A stretch of 64,000 nt of DNA, from assembly GCA_963737545.1 (NCBI GenBank), contig CAVTTH010000003.1, positions 1,364,001 through 1,428,000 on the forward strand. Reading direction: 5' to 3'. A program made the translations under genes and the position numbers. This stretch comes from CAVTTH01 sp963737545. Its GTDB lineage: Bacteria; Verrucomicrobiota; Verrucomicrobiia; Chthoniobacterales; UBA10450. The notes beneath the pieces were generated by a model that ran no database searches, was not told the DNA's origin, and saw only the letters and a program-made list of their open reading frames with translations. Shown here in pieces: positions 55,315 through 63,775 of the stretch. Position 1 is the stretch's first letter. Each line of letters starts with the position of its first letter.

Positions 55315-55951
55315 ATGTCGCCTTTCTTTCTCATCCTTGTCGTGACGGTGGCTGCATCCCTGCTGCTGTCGTTGGCTGCCGCTGCTCGAACTGTCTGGCT
55401 ACGTTTGCGACCGGCGGGAGCGGCGCAGCTTGGTGTCGAACAGTCGCCGACGCTATTCCAACGCTTCCGATTCCCTCTTGATCCTTGCGGTCGCATTGTC
55501 TTGCTACAGTGTTGCGGCCGGTTGGGCTGGGCAGCTGGTCTGCTATCCCATCTATGCCGATATGAGCGCATATGGGCCGGAAGCCTTCCATGCCTACAGT
55601 CACGGCTATCTTTCCCGGTGGGCCTCGGGTACCTGGCCCGTTGGAGCGATGTGTCTGACCTGGGCAGTCCTCCTCTGGGTGCCGGTGCGCAATGTCCCGA
55701 AGCGCCTCGTGTGGAGCATCGTCGCCCTTTGCGTTGCGTTCGCGGCAGTCACGCCTCCTGCCGCGATCGCCCAAGGCCACATGTTCGCCGAGGGATTCTC
55801 GAATGAAGAGTACACCCGCTTGATGTGGTGGAACGGCGCTCGGTCGGTCATCTTCACTTTCATCGGTTTCCTTTCGCTCGTCGCGATGCGGAGGCGTTTG
55901 ATGTTCACTGGCAGCGAGTCGGTCGAAACAAAATCACCTAAAAAGACCTAA
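55315..55951 (+). CDS. membrane protein, probably frameshifted near 55385-55425
   Basis: The first frame gives a strong hydrophobic start MSPFFLILVVTVAASLLLSL, then turns into unlike-protein sequence after about residue 38. Another frame gives the rest: SLLILAVALSCYSVAAGWAG and VIFTFIGFLSLVAMRRRL with helices typical of a 4-TM protein. One single-base change would join them into about 210 residues. GTG at 55433 would start only the second part. Family not recognised. The upstream TTCTCGTTAGGTTTC before ATG recurs at 56679. Confidence 0.55.
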
Positions 55952-55964
55952 CCAGACGAATTCT

Positions 55965-56492
55965 GTGAATGCGCGCTTTCCGTTGCATAGAATATTCCTT
56001 TGGATTTCGGTACTCGCGTGGGGCGTCGGTGTGGGGGCAAAGCTCTTCGATTTACGCGTTCTCGCCAGTGCCTGGAGCGCTGCGCCGCCAGAGTCGCTGA
56101 CACTCCTGCCGGACGGGCCACGCTTTCCGGTCGATCCAGGGCAGTTTTTCATGCTGGTGTCACCGACGATTTTGATAGCCTCTATAGGTGCTCTCGTAAC
56201 CGGGTGGAGCACGCCGCTACCGTACCGACTGTGGTTATGGTGTTCTGCAGTGCTCATTTTTCTGGTGTTCTTATTAACGATCGTTGTCATGTGGCCTCTG
56301 AACACCGCGTTGTATGCAGCAGCCCCCGGTTCGCCAATTGGTCCTGGTAGCGGTGGTGACATTGTGCAGCTTGCGCATCGATGGATCGCGTACGATTGGC
56401 TGCGCGTGTCGATGATGGCGGCCGGGTTCATTTCCGCGGTTCGCGCCATAAGTCTGACCCTAAGGACACTGAAACCCACGTGGAAGGGATGA
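55965..56492 (+). CDS. four-helix membrane protein, DUF1772-like
   Basis: The 175-residue protein has helices near residues 8-25, 62-80, 88-110 and 150-168 (LWISVLAWGVGVGAKLFDLR; WLWCSAVLIFLVFLLTIVVM). The W-P-L-N-x-x-L pattern (MWPLNTALYAA) resembles DUF1772 anthrone-oxygenase-like proteins. GTG at 55965 is the start. It is 13 bp after the previous gene. Family assignment is tentative. Confidence 0.65.
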   Translation: MNARFPLHRIFLWISVLAWGVGVGAKLFDLRVLASAWSAAPPESLTLLPDGPRFPVDPGQFFMLVSPTILIASIGALVTGWSTPLPYRLWLWCSAVLIFLVFLLTIVVMWPLNTALYAAAPGSPIGPGSGGDIVQLAHRWIAYDWLRVSMMAAGFISAVRAISLTLRTLKPTWKG

Positions 56493-56693
56493 GTGCCCGC
56501 GAATCACACGAATGAAAAGCCAAAAAGCTCCCGCTGGGATCCGTAAATACATTCGCGCCCATTCGCGCCTGCCGAGCAGTAGTCCGGCAGCCGCCGGACA
56601 AAGGCTGGTAATTCGCGGGCCGCTAAAAACACTTCCACTACGATTGGCGCTTGCTCCCGGTAGCCGTCGCTGGTCTTGTTCTCGTTAGGCTTC

Positions 56694-57290
56694 ATGAATG
56701 GGGCGCGCGTGGACTGGGACGAGCATTATCGAAAAGGCGAGGTGTTCTGGAATAAGGGCGGGCCGTCGCCACCGATGAAGCAATGTCTGGAGCGTCATCC
56801 GGTGCGGGGGCGCGCGCTGGTCCCGGGCTGCGGCCACGGACATGAAGTGGCGCTGGCGGTGGAACACGGGTTGGATGCGACGGGGCTGGACATCGCGCCG
56901 ACGGGACTGGCGGAGGCGCGCGCACTGTATCCGCATCTGGCGGAGCGCTTCGTGGCGGGGGATTTTTTTGATCCGCCGCAGGAGATGCGCGGGGCATTTG
57001 ATGTGGTGCTGGAGCATACCTGCCTGAGCGCACTACCTCCGGCAATGCGGCCTGACTACCGGCGCGGCATTGACCTGACGCTGCGACGTGGTGGCTTGCT
57101 GATCGGGGTGTGGTTCATCAATCCGGCGCTCGATCCGGGTGAGGAAGGTCCTCCTTACGCTTTGAGCGTGGCTGATCTGACGGCGCTTTTTGCGGAGGAC
57201 TACGAAATCGTGGACGATTATGCGCCGGATGTGGCCTTTGCCGGACGCGAAGGCCGGGAGCGTGTGCGCGTACTACGGCGCGTGGCCTGA
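56694..57290 (+). CDS. SAM-dependent methyltransferase, TPMT-like
   Basis: The 198-residue protein has VDWDEHYRKGEVFWNKGGPS at the start and LVPGCGHGHEVALAVEHGLD as SAM motif I near residue 35. GLDIAPTGLAEARALYP, DFFDPPQEMRGAFDVVLEHT and DLTLRRGGLLIGVWF follow. The Trp-rich start and PGCG fit the thiopurine methyltransferase family. The substrate is unknown. The DNA is visibly more GC-rich than flanking genes (runs such as GGCGGAGGCGCGCGC), so it may have been acquired. ATG at 56694. Confidence 0.88.
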   Translation: MNGARVDWDEHYRKGEVFWNKGGPSPPMKQCLERHPVRGRALVPGCGHGHEVALAVEHGLDATGLDIAPTGLAEARALYPHLAERFVAGDFFDPPQEMRGAFDVVLEHTCLSALPPAMRPDYRRGIDLTLRRGGLLIGVWFINPALDPGEEGPPYALSVADLTALFAEDYEIVDDYAPDVAFAGREGRERVRVLRRVA

Positions 57291-57323
57291 CGAGTGGCGG
57301 CTGCGGATGGTCTGCGATTGTCT

Positions 57324-58420
57324 TCAATCGCCCGCTTTTGCGTCGATGTACAAAAAGACGAAGGCGATGCCGAGTAACGGACGCAGTGCTGCCTGGATGA
57401 CGCTTGTAATCACTGAGGCCGTGATCAAGAAGGCATCTGGAGTTCGCGCAGCGGCCATTTTTTCGAGAATCGCGCGCATTTCTTCAAGGTTAGTGGCTCC
57501 TTGGAGGTGCATGAAGACTACCGGCAGCTCGGTCCCAACAGCGAGGGCGAACACGATCAGAAACCAAATGGATGCGAGGATCGCACCGCGCACGAGCGGA
57601 CGCTCCATCCAAGGGGCGGCGCGCCGGCTGCGGGCGAGTTCCCTGCTTTCGCGCAGCGCCTCGATGCTCTCGAGGCCGGCGAGGGCGGCGGATTGTTGCC
57701 AGAACAGAAAGTTCACGAAAAGGCGTGCGACCATGTAAAACTGAAAGCTCAGAATCAAGAGCGCGAGCAGAAGCGTAAGGATCGTAGCATTGGCTCCGAC
57801 CAACCCGGCGATGGCGAGGAAAGGGAGCGCGGTCCAAAAGAGATAGCTCCCGTAAACGAAGATGCTAAGCCGGGCAAAGCGGACCCAGAGAGCGATCGCC
57901 CGCCGGAACACGTCGGGGAGGCTGACCACCCGGCCGGCCGCGAGGTCGGCCGTGGCCAACTGCAGACCGGCGACATAGATTGGCCAGGCCGCCAGCCAGA
58001 GGAGGAACATGGTCAGGCCGAAAAGATTGTTCGTTAGGCTATTTGAAGATGTTTTGGCGCCCCCAAGAACATCGAATGAAGGCGAGGTCAATTGCATCCC
58101 AAAAGCAGGGATCGCGACGAGCAGCGAAAGAGAGAAAAAACAGAGGAACCCTTTGCGATAGACCTTGACCGTCTCGAGCAGGATTTGACCGAAGCTCAGA
58201 CGCCGCAGCGGGATACCGGCGATCGAGGGAGGAGCAGCGGCATGATCCTCCTCGAAAATTCCCGCGATCTCAGACGCCCTGGTCCATTCGTTCCGATCGA
58301 CGTCCGGCGAACTTCGTTCTCGGGAAGCAACCGTCCTTCCCGCCGCCATTCCTGCAGCGTCTCCAGATCAACCGGCCCATACTCCTTGCCGAGCACCTTG
58401 ATGATCCATTCGTCTGCCAT
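57324..58420 (-). pseudogene. GYF_2-domain multi-pass membrane protein, frameshifted
   Basis: From ATG at 58420 the frame encodes a GYF_2 domain (ADEWIIKVLGKEYGPVDLET, WRREGRLLPENEVRR). Near 58303-58310 a missing base in CGTCCGGCGA moves the rest into another frame, which continues NEWTRASEIAGIFEED then about seven membrane helices (FLCFFSLSLLVAIPAFGMQL; ILTLLLALLILSFQFYMVAR). Such GYF_2 plus membrane-domain proteins are typical for Verrucomicrobia. Joined length is about 365 residues. Function unknown. Confidence 0.75.
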
Positions 58421-58451
58421 TTCGGTCACTTAAAGCGCGAACGGCGCTTCT

Positions 58452-58566
58452 GTCATCCCGAGCCCCGAAAGCTTTCGGAGTCGAGGGATCCCGTGATGGT
58501 ACCGTTAAACTGCACAACGGAGGTTCTCGGTTTCGCAGCGGGTTCCCTCGACTTCGCTCGGGATGA
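58452..58566. repeat. dispersed palindromic repeat, family A, copy 6
   Basis: GTCATCCCGAGCCCCGAAAG and CTTCGCTCGGGATGAC are the outer arms, with TCGAGGGATCCCG and GGGTTCCCTCGA inside. It lies between the divergent GYF_2 and exonuclease genes. Confidence 0.85.
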
Positions 58567-58608
58567 CCGACTTTCAACCGCGGCGATCTGTGGCAGTCTC
58601 TCTTGCTG

Positions 58609-59523
58609 ATGAAACTGCTCCTGATTGACGGGCACTACTACGTTTATCGTTCATTTTTCGCGATCCAGAATCTGTCCAATTCACGCGGCGAACCAACCAA
58701 CGCGATTTTTGGTTTCACGAAAACGCTGCGGTTGATGATCAAACATCTGCAGCCGGAACTGGGTGCCGTCTTCTGGGATGAAGGGCTGCCACAGAAACGG
58801 GTGGAACTGCAGCCCGCTTACAAGGAGACGCGCAAAGAAATGCCGCAACCGATGATCCCTCAGCTCGATTTCATTCAGAACAAGCTGACGCAACTGCTCG
58901 GGTTTAAGAACATCTCGCTGCCGAACACCGAGGCTGATGACCTGATGGGGTGCTACGTTGTTCAGGCGAAAAAAGAGGGCATCGACGTCATTCTCGCCAC
59001 TAACGACAAGGACCTGTTTCAGCTCGTCGGCCCTCGCGTTAAAATTTACACCACGGCCAAGGCCGATCTCACATCGCCGAAAGACGCTTTTGCTTTGCTC
59101 GGCGAAACCGAAGTCACGGCGAAGTGGGAAGTCGCGCCAAACCTGATCGGCGATGTTCTGGCGCTGACGGGCGACTCGGTCGACAACATTCCGGGGATCG
59201 GTTTCGGGAAGAAAACAGCCGCGACTCTCATTCGGGAACACGGTAGTCTGTCCGCACTGCTGGAAAATCTGGATCGGGTAAAAAGCCCGCGTACTCGGGA
59301 AAAGCTCCAAAACGGGCGGGCCCAAATCCTGCAAAATCGAGCGATGGTGGAGCTGGATTGCCACACCGGGTTACCGGTGCCGATCAACGATTTACGAATC
59401 CAGCCCGATTACCCGCGGTTGCTCAAAGAGCTGGAAAAATGCGAGTTCAAGTCCCTGCTCCAGGAGGTGCGGGATGAGGCCGCCCGGGCGAAGACGGGTT
59501 CGCAGGGTGAATTACTGCTCTGA
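58609..59523 (+). CDS. standalone 5'-3' exonuclease (PolA N-terminal type)
   Basis: The 304-residue protein has LLLIDGHYYVYRSFFAI, VFWDEG, LPNTEADDLMGCYVVQA and ILATNDKDLFQLV for metal binding. The helix-hairpin-helix is ALTGDSVDNIPGIGFGKKTA. This is the FEN-1-like nuclease domain of DNA polymerase I without its polymerase part. It would remove RNA primers or flaps. ATG at 58609 is preferred over TTG at 58603. It is monocistronic. Confidence 0.92.
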   Translation: MKLLLIDGHYYVYRSFFAIQNLSNSRGEPTNAIFGFTKTLRLMIKHLQPELGAVFWDEGLPQKRVELQPAYKETRKEMPQPMIPQLDFIQNKLTQLLGFKNISLPNTEADDLMGCYVVQAKKEGIDVILATNDKDLFQLVGPRVKIYTTAKADLTSPKDAFALLGETEVTAKWEVAPNLIGDVLALTGDSVDNIPGIGFGKKTAATLIREHGSLSALLENLDRVKSPRTREKLQNGRAQILQNRAMVELDCHTGLPVPINDLRIQPDYPRLLKELEKCEFKSLLQEVRDEAARAKTGSQGELLL

Positions 59524-59797
59524 TCGGGGAAGCGCGCCGCCTGCCGCTGAGGACAGCGGCAGCTACAATGGCGTGGCATAAATGGTCCGGCGCAAATTTT
59601 TCATAAATATTTCGAACGGTCGGTAATTCGTGATGTCGAAGTAGGTGGTTAAGGCGATTCGGGCGGCCGCACGTGTTTTGTATTTGTTGTTTCTCCTTGC
59701 GTGCGCTGCCCGAATCTTTCTTTGTACGCCAGGGCACGCGTTGAAATCGAAGATTGCCAGTCCTCTCCGTCTGATGTTTCCGTGAGAGGGCGTTCCC
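59524..59797. other. 274-bp intergenic region with a family B hairpin
   Basis: GCCGCTGAGGACAGCGGC at about 59543-59560 followed by AGCTACA is a short family B element. On the minus strand a 78-codon frame (59563-59799) reads plausibly (YKTRAAARIALTTYFDITNY), but its ATG overlaps that of guaD, so I do not call it. The guaD promoter must lie here. Confidence 0.5.
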
Positions 59798-61132
59798 ATG
59801 GATCAGGACGGAAATCGGTTCGGAATTCGCGGCTGTCTGATTGATTCGCCGGAGTTCGGCTCATTGCGCAGCCGGCGCGACGGTGCCGTATTGATCGAGA
59901 ATGGGCGAATCATTGCAGCTGGCGATTACGAAGATGTCCGCCGACTTCCCGGGGCTGGACAGGTCACGTGGTCGGGCCGCGGGACGGTCGCGGTGTTCCC
60001 TGGATTGATCGATTGCCACACGCACCTCCCGCAATACTCGGCCGTGGCGCGAGGCGAGAGCGAACTCCTTCCCTGGCTGCGGCAGAATATTTTCCCGGTC
60101 GAGCGGGAGTTTACGGCACCAAAAGCGCGAGAGGAAGCGCCGCAATTCTTTCACGAACTCGCGCGCCATGGGACCACGACCGCCATGGTCTATGCGGCGA
60201 TCTACGAAGACAGTTGCGAGATCAGTTTCGAAGCCGCGGAGAAAAGCGGGCTCCGCATCATTCTCGGAAAAATGATGATGGATGTGGCTTCGTATGGACA
60301 GCTTCAGCCAAGGAAAATCCTTTCCATCTCACTGCTCGAAAGCGAACGACTTTGCCGGAAATGGAACGGCGCGGCGGATGGCCGCCTTGAATACGCTTTC
60401 AGTCCTCGGTTTGCCGTAACCTGTTCGGAAAAAATGATGTCCAGCGCGGCGGAACTGGCAACTCATATGGGTGCTTACCTCCAGACTCATCTGGCGGAGA
60501 ACCGCGAAGAGCTCGAGAAAGTGCATCATCTCTTCATGGGCGCGCGCGATTATACCGACGTCTATGAAAAGTGCGGAATGCTCGGACCGAAGACAATGAT
60601 GGGGCATTGCATTCATCTCAATTCGCGCGAAATCGACGTTCTCGCGACAACGCAAACGAGGGTTGCACATTGCCCAACCTCGAATCTCTTTCTTGGCAGC
60701 GGCTTGATGAAACTCGATGTGCTTTTGCAGGCCGGCATCGTGGTGGGACTCGGCTCGGACGTAGCGGCGGGGCCAGAGTTGAACATGTGGCAGGTCATGC
60801 GTTCGGCGCTCGACGTGCAAAAGGCGCGCAGCGCGTACGAGCCAGACGTGCGGCTTCTTCGTCCGAGCGAGGCGCTGCATCTTGCTACTCAGGGTGGTTC
60901 CCGTGCCCTGGGTAAATCGGAGGCGATCGGGACCCTGGATCCCGGGAAGGAGGCTGACTTGATCGTGGTCGATCTGGCCGCGATTCAACCTTATCATCAG
61001 GGGATTTCTAGCTTGTCGGCTGAAGACATTGTCGCGTTATGCATCTATCGTGGGGGGCCGCATGCGAATCTGGAGACGTATGTGAGAGGGAAATGCGTTT
61101 ATCGCGCGCCCGAGATGGCGCAGCCCCAATGA
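59798..61132 (+). CDS. guaD: guanine deaminase
   Basis: The 444-residue amidohydrolase has FPGLIDCHTHLPQYSAVARG for the metal (H-x-H), then QTHLAENREELEKVHHLF, MGHCIHLNSREID, HCPTSNLFLGSGLM and VGLGSDVAAGPELNMW, all guanine deaminase landmarks. It converts guanine to xanthine and ammonia. ATG at 59798 gives the usual length. It overlaps nadC by 4 bp, so transcription is shared. Confidence 0.93.
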   Translation: MDQDGNRFGIRGCLIDSPEFGSLRSRRDGAVLIENGRIIAAGDYEDVRRLPGAGQVTWSGRGTVAVFPGLIDCHTHLPQYSAVARGESELLPWLRQNIFPVEREFTAPKAREEAPQFFHELARHGTTTAMVYAAIYEDSCEISFEAAEKSGLRIILGKMMMDVASYGQLQPRKILSISLLESERLCRKWNGAADGRLEYAFSPRFAVTCSEKMMSSAAELATHMGAYLQTHLAENREELEKVHHLFMGARDYTDVYEKCGMLGPKTMMGHCIHLNSREIDVLATTQTRVAHCPTSNLFLGSGLMKLDVLLQAGIVVGLGSDVAAGPELNMWQVMRSALDVQKARSAYEPDVRLLRPSEALHLATQGGSRALGKSEAIGTLDPGKEADLIVVDLAAIQPYHQGISSLSAEDIVALCIYRGGPHANLETYVRGKCVYRAPEMAQPQ

Positions 61133-61980
61133 ACGACAATGTCGTAGATCCGATCAGCAATGCCCTGAATGAGGACATCGGAGAAGGCGATATCACGACG
61201 GATTATCTCGTCCCGGCGTCACAGCAGGCGACTGCCCGAATCATTGCCCGCGAGCCGGCAGTGATCGCAGGAACGGAAACCGCCGCGGAAGTTTTTCGCC
61301 GGGTCGATGCGAATTTGCGGACGAGCATTCTCACGCCAGACGGGACCCATGTTGAGCAAGGCGCCATTATTCTCGAAGTTGACGGGGCTGCGCGTTCCAT
61401 CCTTCGAGCTGAGCGGGTGGCGCTAAATTTTCTGCAGCGGCTTTCCGGAATCGCGACGCTGACCCGGCAGTTCGTCGAAGCGATCGGAAAATCTCGCGCG
61501 AAAATTCTCGATACACGGAAGACGACCCCGGGGTTGCGCAAATTGGAGAAGGCGGCAGTGGTGGCCGGAGGCGGCTTTAACCATCGTTTCGGTCTCTACG
61601 ACATGGTGATGGTAAAGGATAACCACCTTCGCGGCCGATCGGATGTTTCTGACCTGAGCGCCATGGTCCAGCGCGTCCGGCAGGAGCGCCCGAACGTTCA
61701 GATCGAATTGGAAGCGGACAATCTCGATCAGGTGCGAGCGTTCCTGCAAATTGAAGGCGTGGCGGTTATTCTGCTCGACAACATGGAACCCTCCGGCCTG
61801 CGCGAAGCCATCGCCCTGCGAAAGAAAAACCCGGTTAAGTTTGAGGCGAGCGGCGGTGTGACATTGAAGAATGTTCGTCGGATCGCAGCGACCGGGGTTG
61901 ATTTCATTTCGGTCGGTGCGCTGACGCATTCCGCGCGCGCAATCGATCTGTCGCTGGAATTGACGCATGCCCCGGCTTGA
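61129..61980 (+). CDS. nadC: quinolinate phosphoribosyltransferase (carboxylating)
   Basis: The 283-residue enzyme has DIGEGDITTDYLVPASQQAT near the start and NFLQRLSGIATLTRQFVEAI. DTRKTTPGLRKLEKAAVVAG, NHRFGLYDMVMVKDNHL and ASGGVTLKNVRRIAATGVDF follow. It makes nicotinate mononucleotide from quinolinate and PRPP. ATG at 61129 overlaps guaD as ATGA. nadA and nadB are not in the window. Confidence 0.96.
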   Translation: MNDNVVDPISNALNEDIGEGDITTDYLVPASQQATARIIAREPAVIAGTETAAEVFRRVDANLRTSILTPDGTHVEQGAIILEVDGAARSILRAERVALNFLQRLSGIATLTRQFVEAIGKSRAKILDTRKTTPGLRKLEKAAVVAGGGFNHRFGLYDMVMVKDNHLRGRSDVSDLSAMVQRVRQERPNVQIELEADNLDQVRAFLQIEGVAVILLDNMEPSGLREAIALRKKNPVKFEASGGVTLKNVRRIAATGVDFISVGALTHSARAIDLSLELTHAPA

Positions 61981-62587
61981 ATTCCGTGACGGCCTCAGCG
62001 CTGAGGATCTGCGGGCAGCGGTGGCTGATTGTCGAATTGGTCGCGAGATCATCGTGCTTCGCGAGACTGCCTCGGCCAATGATTTTGTTTTTCAAATGGC
62101 GGCCCCGGACGTTCCGGAAGGGGTCGTTGTCTTTGCCGAACATCAAACCGCCGGCCGGGGACAACGCAACAATCGCTGGGAATCGGTCCCGTACAAAAGT
62201 CTCTCGTTTTCAATTTTGCTTCGGCCAAAAATTTCAGTCGCAGAGTCGGCTCGCCTGACGAGCTGGGCAGCGGAGACGATCAAACAAACGATTCTGGAAG
62301 AGCTCGCGCTTCGCCCCAGGATCAAGCTTCCGAACGATATTTGCCTTGGGGAACGCAAGGTCGCGGGTGTGCTGGTCGAGATGCGGGTGGCAAAAGGTGG
62401 CGATTACGTCGCGATCGTCGGGATCGGTCTTAACGTGAATCAAACAGCCGGGGAATTTTCGGACGAGGTGCGATCGCGTGCCGTCTCGCTCGCCATGGCG
62501 ACGGGGAGCGAGGTTGATCGGCTCGCATTCGCGATCTCGCTCTTGCTCAACCTCGATCGAACCTACTCTCGGCTTTTCGGTTCGTAG
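61967..62587 (+). CDS. birA: biotin-[acetyl-CoA-carboxylase] ligase, no HTH
   Basis: The 206-residue protein has the biotin ligase core: ETASANDFVFQM, FAEHQTAGRGQRNNRWESVP (adenylate site GRGRxxR variant) and IKLPNDICLGERKVAGVLVE, then VAIVGIGLNVNQ. It joins biotin to carboxylase carriers. The N-terminal repressor domain is missing, so it is a group I ligase. The start overlaps nadC by 14 bp. Confidence 0.94.
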   Translation: MPRLEFRDGLSAEDLRAAVADCRIGREIIVLRETASANDFVFQMAAPDVPEGVVVFAEHQTAGRGQRNNRWESVPYKSLSFSILLRPKISVAESARLTSWAAETIKQTILEELALRPRIKLPNDICLGERKVAGVLVEMRVAKGGDYVAIVGIGLNVNQTAGEFSDEVRSRAVSLAMATGSEVDRLAFAISLLLNLDRTYSRLFGS

Positions 62588-62612
62588 CTCGCAAGGCTCG
62601 CAATTCCGCGGC

Positions 62613-63719
62613 TCAGACCGGCTGGGCTTCCATTTCGCGCAGCCATTCTTGGTAGATCTGCGGCGAAATCTCCGACGGCTTGATTTCGCTGCGGCCACCC
62701 CAGAAGACATTCGTATAAGAAACGGGGATGCCGCACGCAGCAAGGTGATGGTCGATGGCCGTTTTGTGGTCCAGGAGCAACTGCTTGTCGGTTCCATGCG
62801 CGACGGCCATGATATTCACATTCTTGAATTCGGGCCCTGCCTCACGCCAGTAACAGTGGGTCAGGATGTGATGCCGGCCAACTTCACCACCTGCTTCGAC
62901 TTCGCGACCTCGTGGCACGGCCCAATGAAAAAGCGCGTTGAAGCGAGTGACACGGACGCCGCTCTCCGACGGTTTCACATGTTCAAGAAAGGTGGAAAAA
63001 CGGCCGATGACTTTGCGCTCGTTCAGGGCCTCAGCGATCTGGCAAAACTCATCGAGCGAGAGGTCTGCCTCCGCCGCGCGGCTCGACCATGGCGACAAAC
63101 GAATCTCTTCCGGTACGAATTCGCGCTTCAACGCGAGAAGAACTTTCCATTCCTTCTCGTTGAGCGAAGCCACATAGACGGGCGCCATTTGTGCCGTTTC
63201 ATCCGCTTTGGTCCCCGGTGTGATGGCTTTCCGTCGAACATGGCCGACACCAAGAGTGAAAATTCCCTTTGCTGGCATGAGCCGGAAATGGTCCGCGCCG
63301 ACTATTCCGGCAAGCAACTCACCATGCCGCTGCAACGAAAATCCATGCGGCACTTTGATCGTCGTCCACAGCTTGTAATCGGAGCCGGCCGTTACGGCAT
63401 CTGTGGAACGCAGAACAACGTGACCGGAGAAGGGATCGCGCTGAGACATCCAGTCGAAGGCGGCATCGATTCTTTCGAGCGGGACTTTCCAGGCAACGAG
63501 CGCGCCGTCCGCGAGGTTGGTCGCGAGCAAAGTTTGTCGGACGCGGCGGATCGTTCCGGCCCGTAGCATGGCGGCGATTTGCGCCATGACTACGTCCACC
63601 GGTACGTTGGATCGTCGGGCAATCTCCTCGAAAGGTTCACGCACGAATCCTTCGATTTTATCCTCAGAGACGGCGAGAATCTTCGCGTTAATCGGATCGT
63701 TGTGCTCCACCGCCAACAT
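62613..63719 (-). CDS. Lrp/AsnC-type protein, siroheme decarboxylase-like fusion
   Basis: The 368-residue protein has two halves, each a winged-helix plus AsnC ligand-binding fold. The first starts FEEIARRSNVPVDVVMAQIA; the second starts near LDEFCQIAEALNERKVIGRF. The second half carries THCYWREAGPEFKNVNIMAV followed by AHGT, like the H-C-Y-x-R and N-x-x-x-M-x-H-G segments of AhbA/AhbB and NirDLGH. These remove two carboxyls from siroheme on the way to heme or heme d1. AhbA and AhbB are usually separate. A pure regulator is the alternative. Confidence 0.75.
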   Translation of the reverse strand: MLAVEHNDPINAKILAVSEDKIEGFVREPFEEIARRSNVPVDVVMAQIAAMLRAGTIRRVRQTLLATNLADGALVAWKVPLERIDAAFDWMSQRDPFSGHVVLRSTDAVTAGSDYKLWTTIKVPHGFSLQRHGELLAGIVGADHFRLMPAKGIFTLGVGHVRRKAITPGTKADETAQMAPVYVASLNEKEWKVLLALKREFVPEEIRLSPWSSRAAEADLSLDEFCQIAEALNERKVIGRFSTFLEHVKPSESGVRVTRFNALFHWAVPRGREVEAGGEVGRHHILTHCYWREAGPEFKNVNIMAVAHGTDKQLLLDHKTAIDHHLAACGIPVSYTNVFWGGRSEIKPSEISPQIYQEWLREMEAQPV

Positions 63720-63775
63720 GCGGATATATAAGCGCCTTTGCGCTACTTATCCAAGGGCGGAGCGATAATTCATTT

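Noticed and set aside
59563..59799. 78-codon minus-strand frame upstream of guaD
   Set aside because: Its start codon overlaps the guaD start on the opposite strand, and a family B repeat lies at its end. I could not recognise a family.
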